Source of the DNA: Prevotella sp.
Lineage (GTDB): Bacteria > Bacteroidota > Bacteroidia > Bacteroidales > Bacteroidaceae
DNA: 50,632 nt
Direction: 5' to 3'
NCBI GenBank assembly: GCA_016291085.1
Contig: JAEEVW010000026.1
Coordinates: forward strand, 1-50,632
The position numbers and the translations under genes are program-made. The notes under the pieces are model-generated. The model worked only from the letters and a program-made list of their open reading frames with translations, made no database searches and was not told where the DNA came from. Below, piece by piece: positions 41,501-49,543 of this stretch (position 1 is the stretch's first letter; the number at the start of each line of letters is the position of its first letter).

Positions 41501-42313
41501 GACGCTACGCTCACTCTTCCTGAGTTCGATTTCAATGTCAGCAAGATTAAAGTCTATGGTATCAGTGGTGCTTCTGCTAAAGTGACTTATAATGTCTTCG
41601 TAGGAACTGATGCTGTTAGCACAGAGGTAACAAGTGCTGCTGTTGACCATGAATTCGATATTGCAGCAGACAAACAAGATGCAGGCACGATTTATACCAT
41701 TAAGCTTACCAATGATAACAACTGCCAGATTTCGAAGATTGAAGTATTTGGCTATGTTCCCGTTACCGTTGGTACTTCAGGTTATACTACATTCTGGACT
41801 AAGAGTGCTAATGGAAAGGCTCTCCGTTTCGATGGTGTCAAGGCTTATGTAGTTCCTTCAGTAAGTGGTACAACTGTAACGCTGGCTGAAATAACAGAAG
41901 CTCCGTCTTGGACACCTGTTATCATAGAAGCAACAGCAGGTGTGCACAATTTGAATGTTATACCAAGTGCAGCAGCTGTTGGAACCAACTTGTTACAGAC
42001 CTCAAGGGGTACTTCTGTAGGTGGCGAAAGTACAGATAGCGACTATTATGTATTGTCAGAGAAGGGCGGCAAGGTTGGCTTCTATAAACTTGGTAATGGC
42101 GTAGCGGTTCCTGACGGAAAGTGCTTCTTGTCTATTCCAAAGTCTACCTCTGCTGCTGACTTCCTCGGCTTCGGTGGTGAGGCAACAGGCATTAATTCAG
42201 TTGACAGTGGACAGTTGACAGTTGACAGTTATTATAACCTCGCTGGTCAGCGCGTGGCTCAGCCCACTAAGGGACTGTATATCGTGAATGGACGTAAAGT
42301 CGTGATTAAGTAA
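38504..42313 (+). CDS. Large secreted multidomain protein with modular C-terminal tail (1269 aa)
   Basis: A signal peptide (MKKKLLRTMLLLCALIVG, cleavage near VWAEE) precedes Thr/Ser-rich beta domains. A chitobiase-type domain lies at about 305-385 (CATPVISGETPFLTNTTVSI). An OB-fold, DUF5689-like pair lies at about 390-585 (VRIEDALVTYKNGNTAYIQD). A BACON-like domain lies at about 840-945 (FPVAGGDGTIDVTYNNITTV, ITITQAEY). The end reads GINSVDSGQLTVDS, then YYNLAGQRVAQPTKG and LYIVNGRKVVIK, nearly the same tail as the 710-residue protein. The protein is probably exported to the surface; carbohydrate or mucin binding is plausible for BACON and chitobiase-type domains but not shown. AT-rich codon use differs from core genes. 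A PEMDV-type peptide gene follows. Confidence 0.83.
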   Translation: MKKKLLRTMLLLCALIVGSSSVWAEEITTTCTFSSKAWAADNGGTWTSGKDGNSLTSGRGIQVTKGVTGANGTSGDSFENVSKIVVTYSTNASSGAGSIAVKVGTGTAKSQDVTSTGGTTDRTLTYDFAQCETGQVNIAVTCTTNSIYIKSVAITTISGKKETFSYVDNQGKGTIDSGSSYTMWGIDVSITNDMFYGSNLYSYFYGYAALGTGTTTITPHNGATIERIEITTVDTDHNGWQIIGTEEPGEITASVGTITANNADKTKATVTTWTGSATEQFTITNTRTIAWSSIKVYLTGGLPKCATPVISGETPFLTNTTVSISCETAGATIQYCTTTDGVNYTAYQTYTGPFQITESKTVKAQATKEHMVPSDEAYKAFSQQGVIPNIGYFISSHATVAFSDPEYVRIEDALVTYKNGNTAYIQDSYSAIMLSNCADEVEAGDKINGYMKVTGYNTSNNMPKITAFELVEGYVKTPEPEVNPTVVTLAELLGGGASSPYEMYLSKYVKIENATVTSAFASKNCTIQQGDYSIILRDQNSTATLTSTVGDNVTVTGIVTIYNTTQQIAVYEQGQIVVSAAPPTIVATPSSLTGFSYGVDNGPSATQTITVSGAHLTDDITLTMGNDKYEMSLTEASGYANSLTITQSSGSVAATTVYVRLKAGLDMNPSYSGSITIASTDATSKTITLAGSVEEHNITWDLSKASYDASPTEELIQWSSAVAIMKNERNGSGNTAVNNYIPTTNTSTRFYKNNKLTVTPATGYAVKKVVFEATTAGYASALAGSTWTNAGVKVDGTTVTVTPKDPLTAWSVVFGGTCGFTSVKVYYEAAAAIPSITLNYSSANFPVAGGDGTIDVTYNNITTVNADIVWYTDETATITTTEPEWISAEINSSKNLYYVVGENDGAARTAYLKVHAKDDSSNDVYSPLITITQAEYVDPASVASVTLDFTDAAWGFPTEYVKTEASYTNGYTVTLGASSNGHKKLTSGTSTTGIIFGKQDATLTLPEFDFNVSKIKVYGISGASAKVTYNVFVGTDAVSTEVTSAAVDHEFDIAADKQDAGTIYTIKLTNDNNCQISKIEVFGYVPVTVGTSGYTTFWTKSANGKALRFDGVKAYVVPSVSGTTVTLAEITEAPSWTPVIIEATAGVHNLNVIPSAAAVGTNLLQTSRGTSVGGESTDSDYYVLSEKGGKVGFYKLGNGVAVPDGKCFLSIPKSTSAADFLGFGGEATGINSVDSGQLTVDSYYNLAGQRVAQPTKGLYIVNGRKVVIK

Positions 42314-42439
42314 GTATTTAACACGAATTACCACGAATTATTCATTAATTTCAAGCGCAGCAATTATATGAACAATTATATGGCAATTATATGTTAAAGA
42401 TAAAACACGAATTATCATAAATTTAATAAGAAGATAATT

Positions 42440-42604
42440 ATGAAAAAGAAATATTTTGCACCGGAAATGGATGTTGTAGAACTGGACATGTTCCAGCCGA
42501 TACTGACAGGCTCACTGCCTTTGGACAGTTCTCAACAAGTAGAAGACCCTGAAGAGATTCTGGCTCCTGGATTTAGTATTGAGAACGAACTCTTTGGATT
42601 CTAA
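42440..42604 (+). CDS. PEMDV-type small peptide B (54 aa)
   Basis: ATG at 42440 opens MKKKYFAPEMDVVELDMFQP, then ILTGSLPLDSSQQVEDPEEI and LAPGFSIENELFGF, stop TAA 42602-42604. It aligns along its whole length with peptide A (32892-33059): MKKxYxxPEMDVxEL, [IL]L[AT]GSxP, EDP, L[AS]PxF and a GF end. No signal peptide, cysteine pair or known domain is visible. It is 126 bases after the large secreted gene on the same strand, in the same relative place as peptide A, and ends before a strong terminator. Confidence 0.75.
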   Translation: MKKKYFAPEMDVVELDMFQPILTGSLPLDSSQQVEDPEEILAPGFSIENELFGF

Positions 42605-42623
42605 AGAAAAGAAAAATTGCAAT

Positions 42624-42679
42624 TTCCCTGAGTGAAGGGAATCTCAAGAAAAAGAGGATGTTCACGTGAACATCCTCTT
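42624..42679. terminator. Tandem hairpins ending convergent genes
   Basis: TTCCCT/AGGGAA (42624-42641) is followed by a perfect palindrome AAGAGGATGTTCAC/GTGAACATCCTCTT (42652-42679), then a T/C-rich tail. It serves the plus-strand peptide gene and probably the minus-strand editing-protein gene. Confidence 0.8.
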
Positions 42680-42687
42680 CTTCTTTC

Positions 42688-43161
42688 TTATTGTATGATC
42701 TTGAATCTTACCCTGAATGAGCGCTCGTGTTCGTCCCAATTGGTGCCAAGCATTTCGAAACTGCCTATCTGTGCCGTCGAGCGAACGTGTTTGCCGATGC
42801 AGGGACAGACGTCGTAGTCGCCGATGCGCACCAGTCGGATGGTGTCTGAAGCATCGTCGGGCAGGCGTTCCAGGCTGATGCCCTCGGGCAGCTCGTCGCG
42901 CGACACGAATTCGAACGTGACGGGCAAGTCCTCGCTGATCAACCGGTTCATCTCCTGCTCAATGAGTTTCTCTTCCTGTCGCGACGGTTTGCGGTCAAGA
43001 TAGAAGCTCATCTTGCTCTTCTTGCGTTCGATGTGGGCATTATACGACCGCTCACAGCCAAACAAGCGAATCATTGTCTGGTTCAGCAAGTGTTCTGCCG
43101 TATGTGCCGGCGGAAACGACACCTCGCGCTCTTCGAATAAGTCCAAGTCGCTTTGTCGCAT
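42688..43161 (-). CDS. Alanyl-tRNA editing domain protein (AlaX-like)
   Basis: The 157-residue protein resembles the second additional domain of threonyl/alanyl-tRNA synthetases. The metal-binding HxxxH is seen in PPAHTAEHLLNQ (residues about 18-28), and the C-x3-H-type pair in YDVCPCIGKHVRST (about 115-128). Free-standing proteins of this kind hydrolyse wrongly charged Ser-tRNA-Ala or related tRNAs in trans. It lies seven bases after glgP in the glycogen gene series; no functional link is evident. Confidence 0.82.
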   Translation of the reverse strand: MRQSDLDLFEEREVSFPPAHTAEHLLNQTMIRLFGCERSYNAHIERKKSKMSFYLDRKPSRQEEKLIEQEMNRLISEDLPVTFEFVSRDELPEGISLERLPDDASDTIRLVRIGDYDVCPCIGKHVRSTAQIGSFEMLGTNWDEHERSFRVRFKIIQ

Positions 43162-43168
43162 CGGTCGA

Positions 43169-45739
43169 TCAGAAGCTAGGAAGTTCGATCCACTTGACGT
43201 AGCAGAAGTCCTGACGGTGAGGCAGGTTCTTGTTCTTCGGATACATGCGGACTGCGCTCTTGTACTGACCGAACTGACGAGGAGTCAACTCAGCCTCAAA
43301 GGTGTAGTTGTTGCCTTCGTGACCTGTCATCTTCAATGGTTCAACACTGAAGACCTTCTCGTTGCCGTCCTTGTCGAGACAGACATTGACCTTCTCGAGT
43401 CCGATGGCATCGTCGAGGCCCTGCTCGTTGATGACGTATTTGAGGGTGTACTTCTGACCAGCCTCTGCACCTGTTGCGGGGAAGTCCCACTCGCAAGAGA
43501 CGACGTTGATGGCATCCCAGCGCTCAGCCACAGCTTCCTTCCACTGTGCGATGTCCTTGGTCAGGCGGTTGTCGTTCTTGGACAACTCCTTGAAGCGCTT
43601 AGCCTGCTTCTCGTAGAACTTGCTGTAGTAGTCGTCCAACTGACGCTTCATCGTGTAGTGAGGAGCAATCTGGGCGATGGAGTTCTTGACCACCTTGATC
43701 CAACCTTTCGAGAGGCCCTTCTTATCCTTATTATAATAAAGAGGAATGATCTCGTTCTCGAGCAGGCCGTAGATGGTAGCAGCGTCGAGCTGATCCTGAT
43801 AGCCCTGATTCTGGTAGGTGCGCTTCTCGGTGAGCGCCCAACCGGCACCCTCGCGATAGCCCTCGAGCCACCAACCGTCCTTCACGGAGAGGTTGACGAC
43901 ACCGTTCATCTCGGCCTTCTCGCCAGAGGTACCAGAAGCCTCGAGCGGACGAGTCGGGGTGTTCATCCAGATGTCGACACCCGACACGAGACGGCGAGCC
44001 AGCAGGAAGTCGTAGTCCTCGAGGAAGATAATCTTACCCAGGAACTCAGGACGCTGCGAGATCTCGTAAATCTTCTTGATAAGTCCCTGACCAGCACCAT
44101 CGGCGGGGTGAGCCTTACCAGCAAAGAGGAAGATGACGGGATGCTCGGGATCGTTGACAATCTTTGAGAGACGAGCCTCGTCGGTGAACAGCAGGTGAGC
44201 ACGCTTGTAGGTAGCAAAGCGACGGCAGAAACCAATGACCAGTGCATTGGGGTTGAACTGCTCGAGCAGCTTCACCACACGCGAAGGATCGCCCTGGTTC
44301 TTCAGCCATGTCTCGCGGAACTGCTCCTTGATATACTCGAACAGCTTGGCCTTCAGCGCCTGGCGTGTAGCCCAGATTTCTTCATCGGGACAGTTGTAGA
44401 TGCCGTGCCAGATGTCTTCGTTCGACTGGTCGCTCATATGCTTGGCATCAAAGTACTTCGCATAGACGCGACGCCACTCGGTAGCACACCAGGTGGGGAA
44501 GTGCACACCATTGGTGACATAGCCCACGTGGTTTTCCTCGGGGAAGTAGCCGTTCCAGATGGGAGCGAACATCTTCTTCGACACCTCGCCATGCAGCCAG
44601 CTGACGCCGTTGACCTCTTGACAGGTGTTGCAGGCGAAGGTTGACATACAGAACTTCTCGCCCTTGTCGTCGGGGTTCGTACGGCCCATACCGATGAACT
44701 CGTCCCACGAGATACCCAGCTTCTGGGGATAGCCGCCCATGTACTTGCCAAACAGGCCTTCCTCGAAGTAGTCGTGACCTGCGGGCACGGGAGTATGTAC
44801 GGTATAGAGACCGCTGGCACGAACCAGTTCGAGAGCCTGGTTGAATGTCAGACCTTCCTCAATGTAGTCGCACAGGCGCTGCAGGTTGCAGAGTGCTGCG
44901 TGCCCCTCGTTGCAATGGTATACGTCCTTCTTGATGCCCAGCTTCTTCAGCAGCAGCATACCACCGATACCGAGCAGGATCTCCTGCTTCAGACGATTCT
45001 CCCAGTCACCACCATAGAGCGCGTGGGTGATGGGTTTGTCGAAGTCAGAGTTCATTTCGTTATCAGTATCAAGCAGATACAGTTTTACACGTCCTACGTT
45101 GACACGCCATACATAAGCGTGAACCTGGTAGTTGGTATAAGGCACGTCAATGACCAGGGGATTGCCGTCCTTGTCGAGCTCACGCTCGATGGGCAGCGAA
45201 CCGAAGTTCTGCGTCTCGTAGTTGGCGATCTGCTGTCCGTCCATCGACAGGCTCTGTGTAAAGTAGCCGAAACGATAGAGGAAACCGACAGCACACATAT
45301 CGACGTTAGAGTCGGAAGCCTCCTTCACATAGTCACCAGCCAGCATTCCCAGACCACCCGAATAGATCTTCAGGGCAGAGTGGATACCGTACTCCATGCA
45401 GAAGTAGGCCACCGAGGGGCGCTTTGAGTCGGGCTTCACGTCCATGTACTTGCGGAACATGGCGTAGACGTCCTTGACACGTTTCATCAGCGATTTGTCC
45501 TTCAGAATCTCTTCCTTGCGGGCAAAACTCAAACGTTCCAGCAACATGACTGGGTTGTGCTTTACATCATGGTAAATCTCAGGGTCGAGGTCACGGAACA
45601 AGTCACGAGCCTCGTAGTTCCACACCCACCACATGTTGTGGGCAATCTCGTCCAAACACTTCAGTTGCTCGGGAAGGCTCGACTTCACGGTCAGGTCCTT
45701 CCACTGGGGAGCATTTGCATAATCTGCTTTAATCTTCAT
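43169..45739 (-). CDS. glgP: Alpha-glucan (glycogen) phosphorylase
   Basis: The 856-residue GT35 enzyme is of the shorter type with an N-terminal DUF3417-like part ([18 protein letters not shown]). Motifs include [21 protein letters not shown], split here as [11 protein letters not shown] and [10 protein letters not shown]. Others are [21 protein letters not shown], the phosphate region AGKAHPADG, and the pyridoxal-phosphate lysine in [14 protein letters not shown]. It releases glucose-1-phosphate from glycogen. It follows the glycogen synthase gene after 26 bases, so synthesis and breakdown genes share a transcript. Confidence 0.95.
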   Translation of the reverse strand: MKIKADYANAPQWKDLTVKSSLPEQLKCLDEIAHNMWWVWNYEARDLFRDLDPEIYHDVKHNPVMLLERLSFARKEEILKDKSLMKRVKDVYAMFRKYMDVKPDSKRPSVAYFCMEYGIHSALKIYSGGLGMLAGDYVKEASDSNVDMCAVGFLYRFGYFTQSLSMDGQQIANYETQNFGSLPIERELDKDGNPLVIDVPYTNYQVHAYVWRVNVGRVKLYLLDTDNEMNSDFDKPITHALYGGDWENRLKQEILLGIGGMLLLKKLGIKKDVYHCNEGHAALCNLQRLCDYIEEGLTFNQALELVRASGLYTVHTPVPAGHDYFEEGLFGKYMGGYPQKLGISWDEFIGMGRTNPDDKGEKFCMSTFACNTCQEVNGVSWLHGEVSKKMFAPIWNGYFPEENHVGYVTNGVHFPTWCATEWRRVYAKYFDAKHMSDQSNEDIWHGIYNCPDEEIWATRQALKAKLFEYIKEQFRETWLKNQGDPSRVVKLLEQFNPNALVIGFCRRFATYKRAHLLFTDEARLSKIVNDPEHPVIFLFAGKAHPADGAGQGLIKKIYEISQRPEFLGKIIFLEDYDFLLARRLVSGVDIWMNTPTRPLEASGTSGEKAEMNGVVNLSVKDGWWLEGYREGAGWALTEKRTYQNQGYQDQLDAATIYGLLENEIIPLYYNKDKKGLSKGWIKVVKNSIAQIAPHYTMKRQLDDYYSKFYEKQAKRFKELSKNDNRLTKDIAQWKEAVAERWDAINVVSCEWDFPATGAEAGQKYTLKYVINEQGLDDAIGLEKVNVCLDKDGNEKVFSVEPLKMTGHEGNNYTFEAELTPRQFGQYKSAVRMYPKNKNLPHRQDFCYVKWIELPSF

Positions 45740-45765
45740 AATTTATCAATATTATGTTTGAATTG

Positions 45766-47451
45766 TTATTTTCTTTCATCAGCTTTGCGCAGGGCAATGT
45801 CGTAAGCTTCATGATAGTACTCGATGAAGTTGCACCACAGGGCTTTCTTCGAGAGGGCGTCGGCCTTCTTGCGGCACTCGTCGACCTCCTTCTGGCTCAT
45901 TGCCGAGAACGCTGCTACCGTGTCCTTGATGACGTCTGCAACCTCCGAATAGTTATAGTCTGTGCGGTGGATAACCTTCACACCGTCCTTCAGTTCGCCA
46001 TAGTGTCCGAACTCCTTGTTGGCCCAGAGTCCGAAACCAGCCAGGTCCGTCGTGATACACGGCACCTTGAAGGCAACAGCCTCCAGCGGGGTATATCCCC
46101 ACGGCTCGTAGTACGAGGGATAGATGCACAGGTCGTTGCCCAATACCACATCGTAGTAAGTCATGTTCACGATACCGTCCTTGCCATCCAGATAGCAGGG
46201 CAGGAAGATGACCTTCACCTGTTCGTCCTTGCGATTGTGCATGTCGTAATATTTCAACATGCTCAGCACGTTGTCGTGACTCATGTTGTGCAACCAGTGG
46301 GTAACCTGGGGAACCTCAAGTGGAGAGTTGAAAGTTCTCTCTTTGAGAGTGTGGCGTTGCGAGGAGAGTTGAGAGTTGAGTCGCTCCTGCAAATCCTTGC
46401 GGGGCTCCCCTACCCAACCGGGAACCTCGATAAACGCAACGACCTTCTTCTTCAGGTCGCGGTCGCGCAACAGACGGTTCATGGCTTCCACGAACACGTC
46501 GATACCCTTGTTGCGGAACTCATAACGGCCTGAGGTCGACACAATCAGCGTATCGTCGCCCAACTGTTCACCCAACAGGGCATTGGCCACTTCCAACAGA
46601 CGACGGCGGGCAGCACGGCGTTTGCGGGTAAACTGGGCAGCCTTGGGCACAAAACTATCGTCGAAACCATTGGGCAGGACCACGTCAACGGGCTTGTCCA
46701 ATAGTTCCACGCACTCCTTGGCGGTGATATCGCTCACGGTGGTGAAACAATCTACGTGCCAGGCAGTCTGTTTCTCTATCGAGTGCTTTGACTGCATATT
46801 CAGCTCTTCAGCCATCTGGTCGCCATTATAGGCAAACAGATAGTCGTACAGCGGTTTCATGTTACCGGCAATGCTACGGCCGATGCTCGTGGCATGGGTC
46901 GTGAAGACGGTACCGATCTGGGGCAACTTGTTGTTGATGTATAGCGCACCCAAACCGCACATCCACTCATTGGCGTGATAAATGACATGCTGCTGGCTGT
47001 TGAGATAGTGATTGTAGAAACTCTCCGTCACCAAAGCGGCAGCATACGAGAACATCGAGGCCTCGTCGTAGTCGCCATAGCCGTGCAGCGAGTCGACGCC
47101 GTAGTTTTCCCACAGCCATCCGTAGATTTCGTTTTTCTGCTCAAAGTATGGGGTAAAGTCCACCAGGACGGCTATCGGCTCACCAGGAACAGTCCAACGA
47201 CCCACTTTGATCTTCAGGCCCTGCTCCTTAGCCTCCCATTGCCAATCGGCAAAGAGCGCACTGTCTTCCTTGAAATAGGGACTTTCACTTTCCTTCCAGC
47301 AATCCGGACCAATAAAGATAATATGGTCCTTCATTTCCTCCTGGAGGGTCTTCGCACGCGATGAGAGTACGGTGTAGATTCCACCTACTTTATTACATAC
47401 CTCCCAGCTCGATTCGAAGATGTAATCAGGCTTTAAATAGTTTTTTCCCAT
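45766..47451 (-). CDS. Glycogen synthase (GT3/eukaryote-like type) with repeat-derived insertion
   Basis: The 561-residue protein has the N-terminal sugar-nucleotide motif EVCNKVGGIYTVLSSRA and the C-terminal catalytic-loop motif YPSYYEPWGYTPLEAVAF. The central ERL...PLEVPQVTHWLHNMSHD segment is recalled from Bacteroides glycogen synthases. It extends glycogen from a nucleotide-sugar donor. Between ERL and SPLEVP lies NSQLSSQRHTLKERTFN, encoded antisense to a dispersed GTGGCGTTGC repeat flanked by AACTCTC units. Relatives as remembered have a shorter link here. It is first of three minus-strand genes. Confidence 0.92.
   Translation of the reverse strand: MGKNYLKPDYIFESSWEVCNKVGGIYTVLSSRAKTLQEEMKDHIIFIGPDCWKESESPYFKEDSALFADWQWEAKEQGLKIKVGRWTVPGEPIAVLVDFTPYFEQKNEIYGWLWENYGVDSLHGYGDYDEASMFSYAAALVTESFYNHYLNSQQHVIYHANEWMCGLGALYINNKLPQIGTVFTTHATSIGRSIAGNMKPLYDYLFAYNGDQMAEELNMQSKHSIEKQTAWHVDCFTTVSDITAKECVELLDKPVDVVLPNGFDDSFVPKAAQFTRKRRAARRRLLEVANALLGEQLGDDTLIVSTSGRYEFRNKGIDVFVEAMNRLLRDRDLKKKVVAFIEVPGWVGEPRKDLQERLNSQLSSQRHTLKERTFNSPLEVPQVTHWLHNMSHDNVLSMLKYYDMHNRKDEQVKVIFLPCYLDGKDGIVNMTYYDVVLGNDLCIYPSYYEPWGYTPLEAVAFKVPCITTDLAGFGLWANKEFGHYGELKDGVKVIHRTDYNYSEVADVIKDTVAAFSAMSQKEVDECRKKADALSKKALWCNFIEYYHEAYDIALRKADERK
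46333..46364 (+). repeat. Dispersed GTGGCGTTGC repeat inside a coding region
   Basis: AGTTCTCTCTTTGAGAGTGT followed by GGCGTTGCGAGG lies within the glycogen synthase gene, antisense to it. GAGAGTTGA units stand on both sides. Confidence 0.65.
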
Positions 47452-47474
47452 ATTAATACATGTATTTCAGGTTG

Positions 47475-47482
47475 CAAAGTTA
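47475..47482 (-). promoter_or_regulatory. Probable -7 element of the glycogen genes
   Basis: On the minus strand TAACTTTG lies 24 bases upstream of the synthase start. The expected TTTG at 20 bases is replaced by AT-rich sequence. Confidence 0.45.
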
Positions 47483-47558
47483 ATTAAAAAAAACTAAAAA
47501 CTACACTCTTTTTACATTTATTTTTCTACAAATCAGCATTTTATTGATTTAGATTTAG

Positions 47559-47566
47559 TACCTTTG
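47559..47566 (+). promoter_or_regulatory. Probable -7 element of the 47.6-kb gene series
   Basis: TACCTTTG lies 35 bases before the 141-residue gene. No clear TTTG partner is found at 19-21 bases. Confidence 0.45.
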
Positions 47567-47600
47567 CCCCCTCAAAATCAGAATAACGCAATTAAAGACT

Positions 47601-48026
47601 ATGACGAGAATACTCTTGCTGGTGCTGTTACAACTATGTTGCACAGCGCTTTCAGCACAAGACGACAAACAGACTTTTCGCGCGTACTTATATAATAATG
47701 AGTACGATGTGTATTTGCGCATTAACTTCTACGACCAGGACGTCGAGGTGCCAGGCCAGCCCCTTTACGGCAAGTTGCCGGGATTTCTGGGTAAAGTTCA
47801 CAACTCGTTCTGCTGGGTCATCACTTCGTGCAAAATCAAGAACGAGCGCGAGGCCGAGCTGGATCTCATCAATGACTTCGGCAGCGACGACCTCCACGCC
47901 AGCCTGTTCTGCCACAATGACTCGACCTACGTGCTACATCAGGTGAAAGGCAACGCACTGAAAGTGCCCAAGGACGGAAAATGGCAGCGACTGCCCAAAT
48001 ATCTGGTATTAAAACGCAAGAAATAA
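47601..48026 (+). CDS. Small secreted protein of unknown function (141 aa)
   Basis: A signal peptide (MTRILLLVLLQLCCTALSAQ) is followed by a compact beta-rich body (TFRAYLYNNEYDVYLRINFY, PLYGKLPGFLGKV) ending in basic residues. No family was recognised. It is followed within nine bases by a second secreted protein gene, so the two probably form one unit with the lipase and trmD genes downstream. Confidence 0.75.
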   Translation: MTRILLLVLLQLCCTALSAQDDKQTFRAYLYNNEYDVYLRINFYDQDVEVPGQPLYGKLPGFLGKVHNSFCWVITSCKIKNEREAELDLINDFGSDDLHASLFCHNDSTYVLHQVKGNALKVPKDGKWQRLPKYLVLKRKK

Positions 48027-48034
48027 CACCCATC

Positions 48035-48658
48035 ATGCACAGACTTTTATTCATTATAACCATATTATGGGCTTCATTGGCTCTGCCGGCCCAGGAGAAA
48101 GAGACTCCCAACGCCCAGCAGGCCCGACGGATGTTCATGGAGACCTACCGGATGATTTTTGGCGAGCAAGGCTCGCAGCTCACCTACAACGTGAACATCA
48201 TCGGCATATACAAGACGCAGGGTACCATTTGGACCAAGGGCAAGAAGAGCAAGTTCATCGACGAGAAGTATATTGCCTGGAACGACGACGTGACCTATTA
48301 CCGTCTGGAACGGAAGAAAAGCAAAATCGTCGTCTACGACGCCCATTCCGACGAGCGCGACAAATATGCTACGAAATTCAAGTTCTCGCCCGACAACTAC
48401 ACCTATAGCATCAAGGACTCCCAGGAGGGCTACTACATCACGCTGAAGGCCAAGAAGGGCGTCAAGGGTATCAAGGAGGCACGCTGTCTGCTCGACAAGA
48501 AGACGCGCTACCCCATCAGCGTGCGCATCAAAATGGGTATTTTCCATACGACCATCAAGATCAGCAACGTCAAGGTGGGTGGCCTCTCCGACGATTTGTT
48601 CCGTTTCCCACGTGACAAGTACCCCGCCTCAAAGTACGAATATGACGACAAACGATAA
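48035..48658 (+). CDS. LolA-like periplasmic protein
   Basis: The ATG at 48035 gives MHRLLFIITILWASLALPAQ, a good signal peptide, and 207 residues; an earlier in-frame start at 47981 would overlap the previous gene and bury the signal. The body (YRMIFGEQGSQLTYNVNIIG, KTQGTIWTKGKKSKFIDEKY, LDKKTRYPISVRIKMG) has the strand order of LolA-like half-barrels that carry lipids. This is a fold-level guess. It would act in the periplasm. Six bases separate it from the patatin-like gene. Confidence 0.7.
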   Translation: MHRLLFIITILWASLALPAQEKETPNAQQARRMFMETYRMIFGEQGSQLTYNVNIIGIYKTQGTIWTKGKKSKFIDEKYIAWNDDVTYYRLERKKSKIVVYDAHSDERDKYATKFKFSPDNYTYSIKDSQEGYYITLKAKKGVKGIKEARCLLDKKTRYPISVRIKMGIFHTTIKISNVKVGGLSDDLFRFPRDKYPASKYEYDDKR

Positions 48659-48664
48659 AACGCG

Positions 48665-49516
48665 ATGAAGAAAGGACTGGTACTCGAAGGCGGCGCCATG
48701 CGTGGCTTGTGGACAGCAGGTGTGACGGACGTGATGATGGAACACGACGTCTGGCCTGATGCACTCATCGGCGTATCAGCGGGAGCGGCCTTCGGATGCA
48801 ACCTAAAGTCACGACAAATCGGCCGTGCCATTCGTTACAACACCCGTTTTGCCAACGATTCGCGCTACAGCGGACTGAAGTCGCTCATGACCAGCGGTGA
48901 CTATTTCAACGCCCAGTTCGGATACCATGTGGTGCCCTACGAGTATGACATCTTCGACACGGCGGCCTTCGAACAGAACCCCATGACGTTTACCGTTGTT
49001 TGTACGGATGTAGAGACGGGAAAGGCCGTCTATCACGACATGGACCACGTCGACTATGACGAATTAGAGTGGCTACGGGCTTCGGCATCCATGCCGTTGG
49101 CATCAAAGGTGGTTCATGTACAGGGCAGAAAACTGCTCGACGGAGGCGTCAGCGATTCTATTCCCCTCGAATACTTTGAACGGCAGGGCATCACGCGCAA
49201 CGTAGTCATTCTTACCCAGCCCCTTGGCTATCAGAAGGAGCACAACAAACTGATGCCGCTCATGCGAATGGCGCTGCGCAAATATCCCCATTTCCTACGC
49301 GCCTTAGACCAGCGCCACCTGATGTATAACCGTCAGTTGGAATACGTCGCCGAGGCTGAACGTCAGGGACGCTGTCTCGTCATCCGTCCCGACGAGAAAA
49401 TACCCATCGGACACATCTCGCACGACGCGGCACAGATGCGCCTCGTCTACGAACAGGGCCGCAAAGCCGGCGAACAGCACATCGACCGCATCATCGCGTT
49501 CTACGAGAACAAGTAA
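48665..49516 (+). CDS. Patatin-like phospholipase family protein
   Basis: The 283-residue protein has the oxyanion motif GLVLEGGAMRGLWTAG, the nucleophile serine in LIGVSAGAAFG (GxSxG) and the catalytic aspartate in LLDGGVSDSIPL. This is the Ser/Asp dyad of patatin-type lipases, in the RssA/YjjU-like branch. It probably hydrolyses phospholipid or another ester in the cytoplasm; no signal peptide is present. It is closely spaced with the LolA-like gene and followed by trmD after 27 bases. Confidence 0.9.
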   Translation: MKKGLVLEGGAMRGLWTAGVTDVMMEHDVWPDALIGVSAGAAFGCNLKSRQIGRAIRYNTRFANDSRYSGLKSLMTSGDYFNAQFGYHVVPYEYDIFDTAAFEQNPMTFTVVCTDVETGKAVYHDMDHVDYDELEWLRASASMPLASKVVHVQGRKLLDGGVSDSIPLEYFERQGITRNVVILTQPLGYQKEHNKLMPLMRMALRKYPHFLRALDQRHLMYNRQLEYVAEAERQGRCLVIRPDEKIPIGHISHDAAQMRLVYEQGRKAGEQHIDRIIAFYENK

Positions 49517-49543
49517 TCATATCTCTCATTTCTCATTTATATT

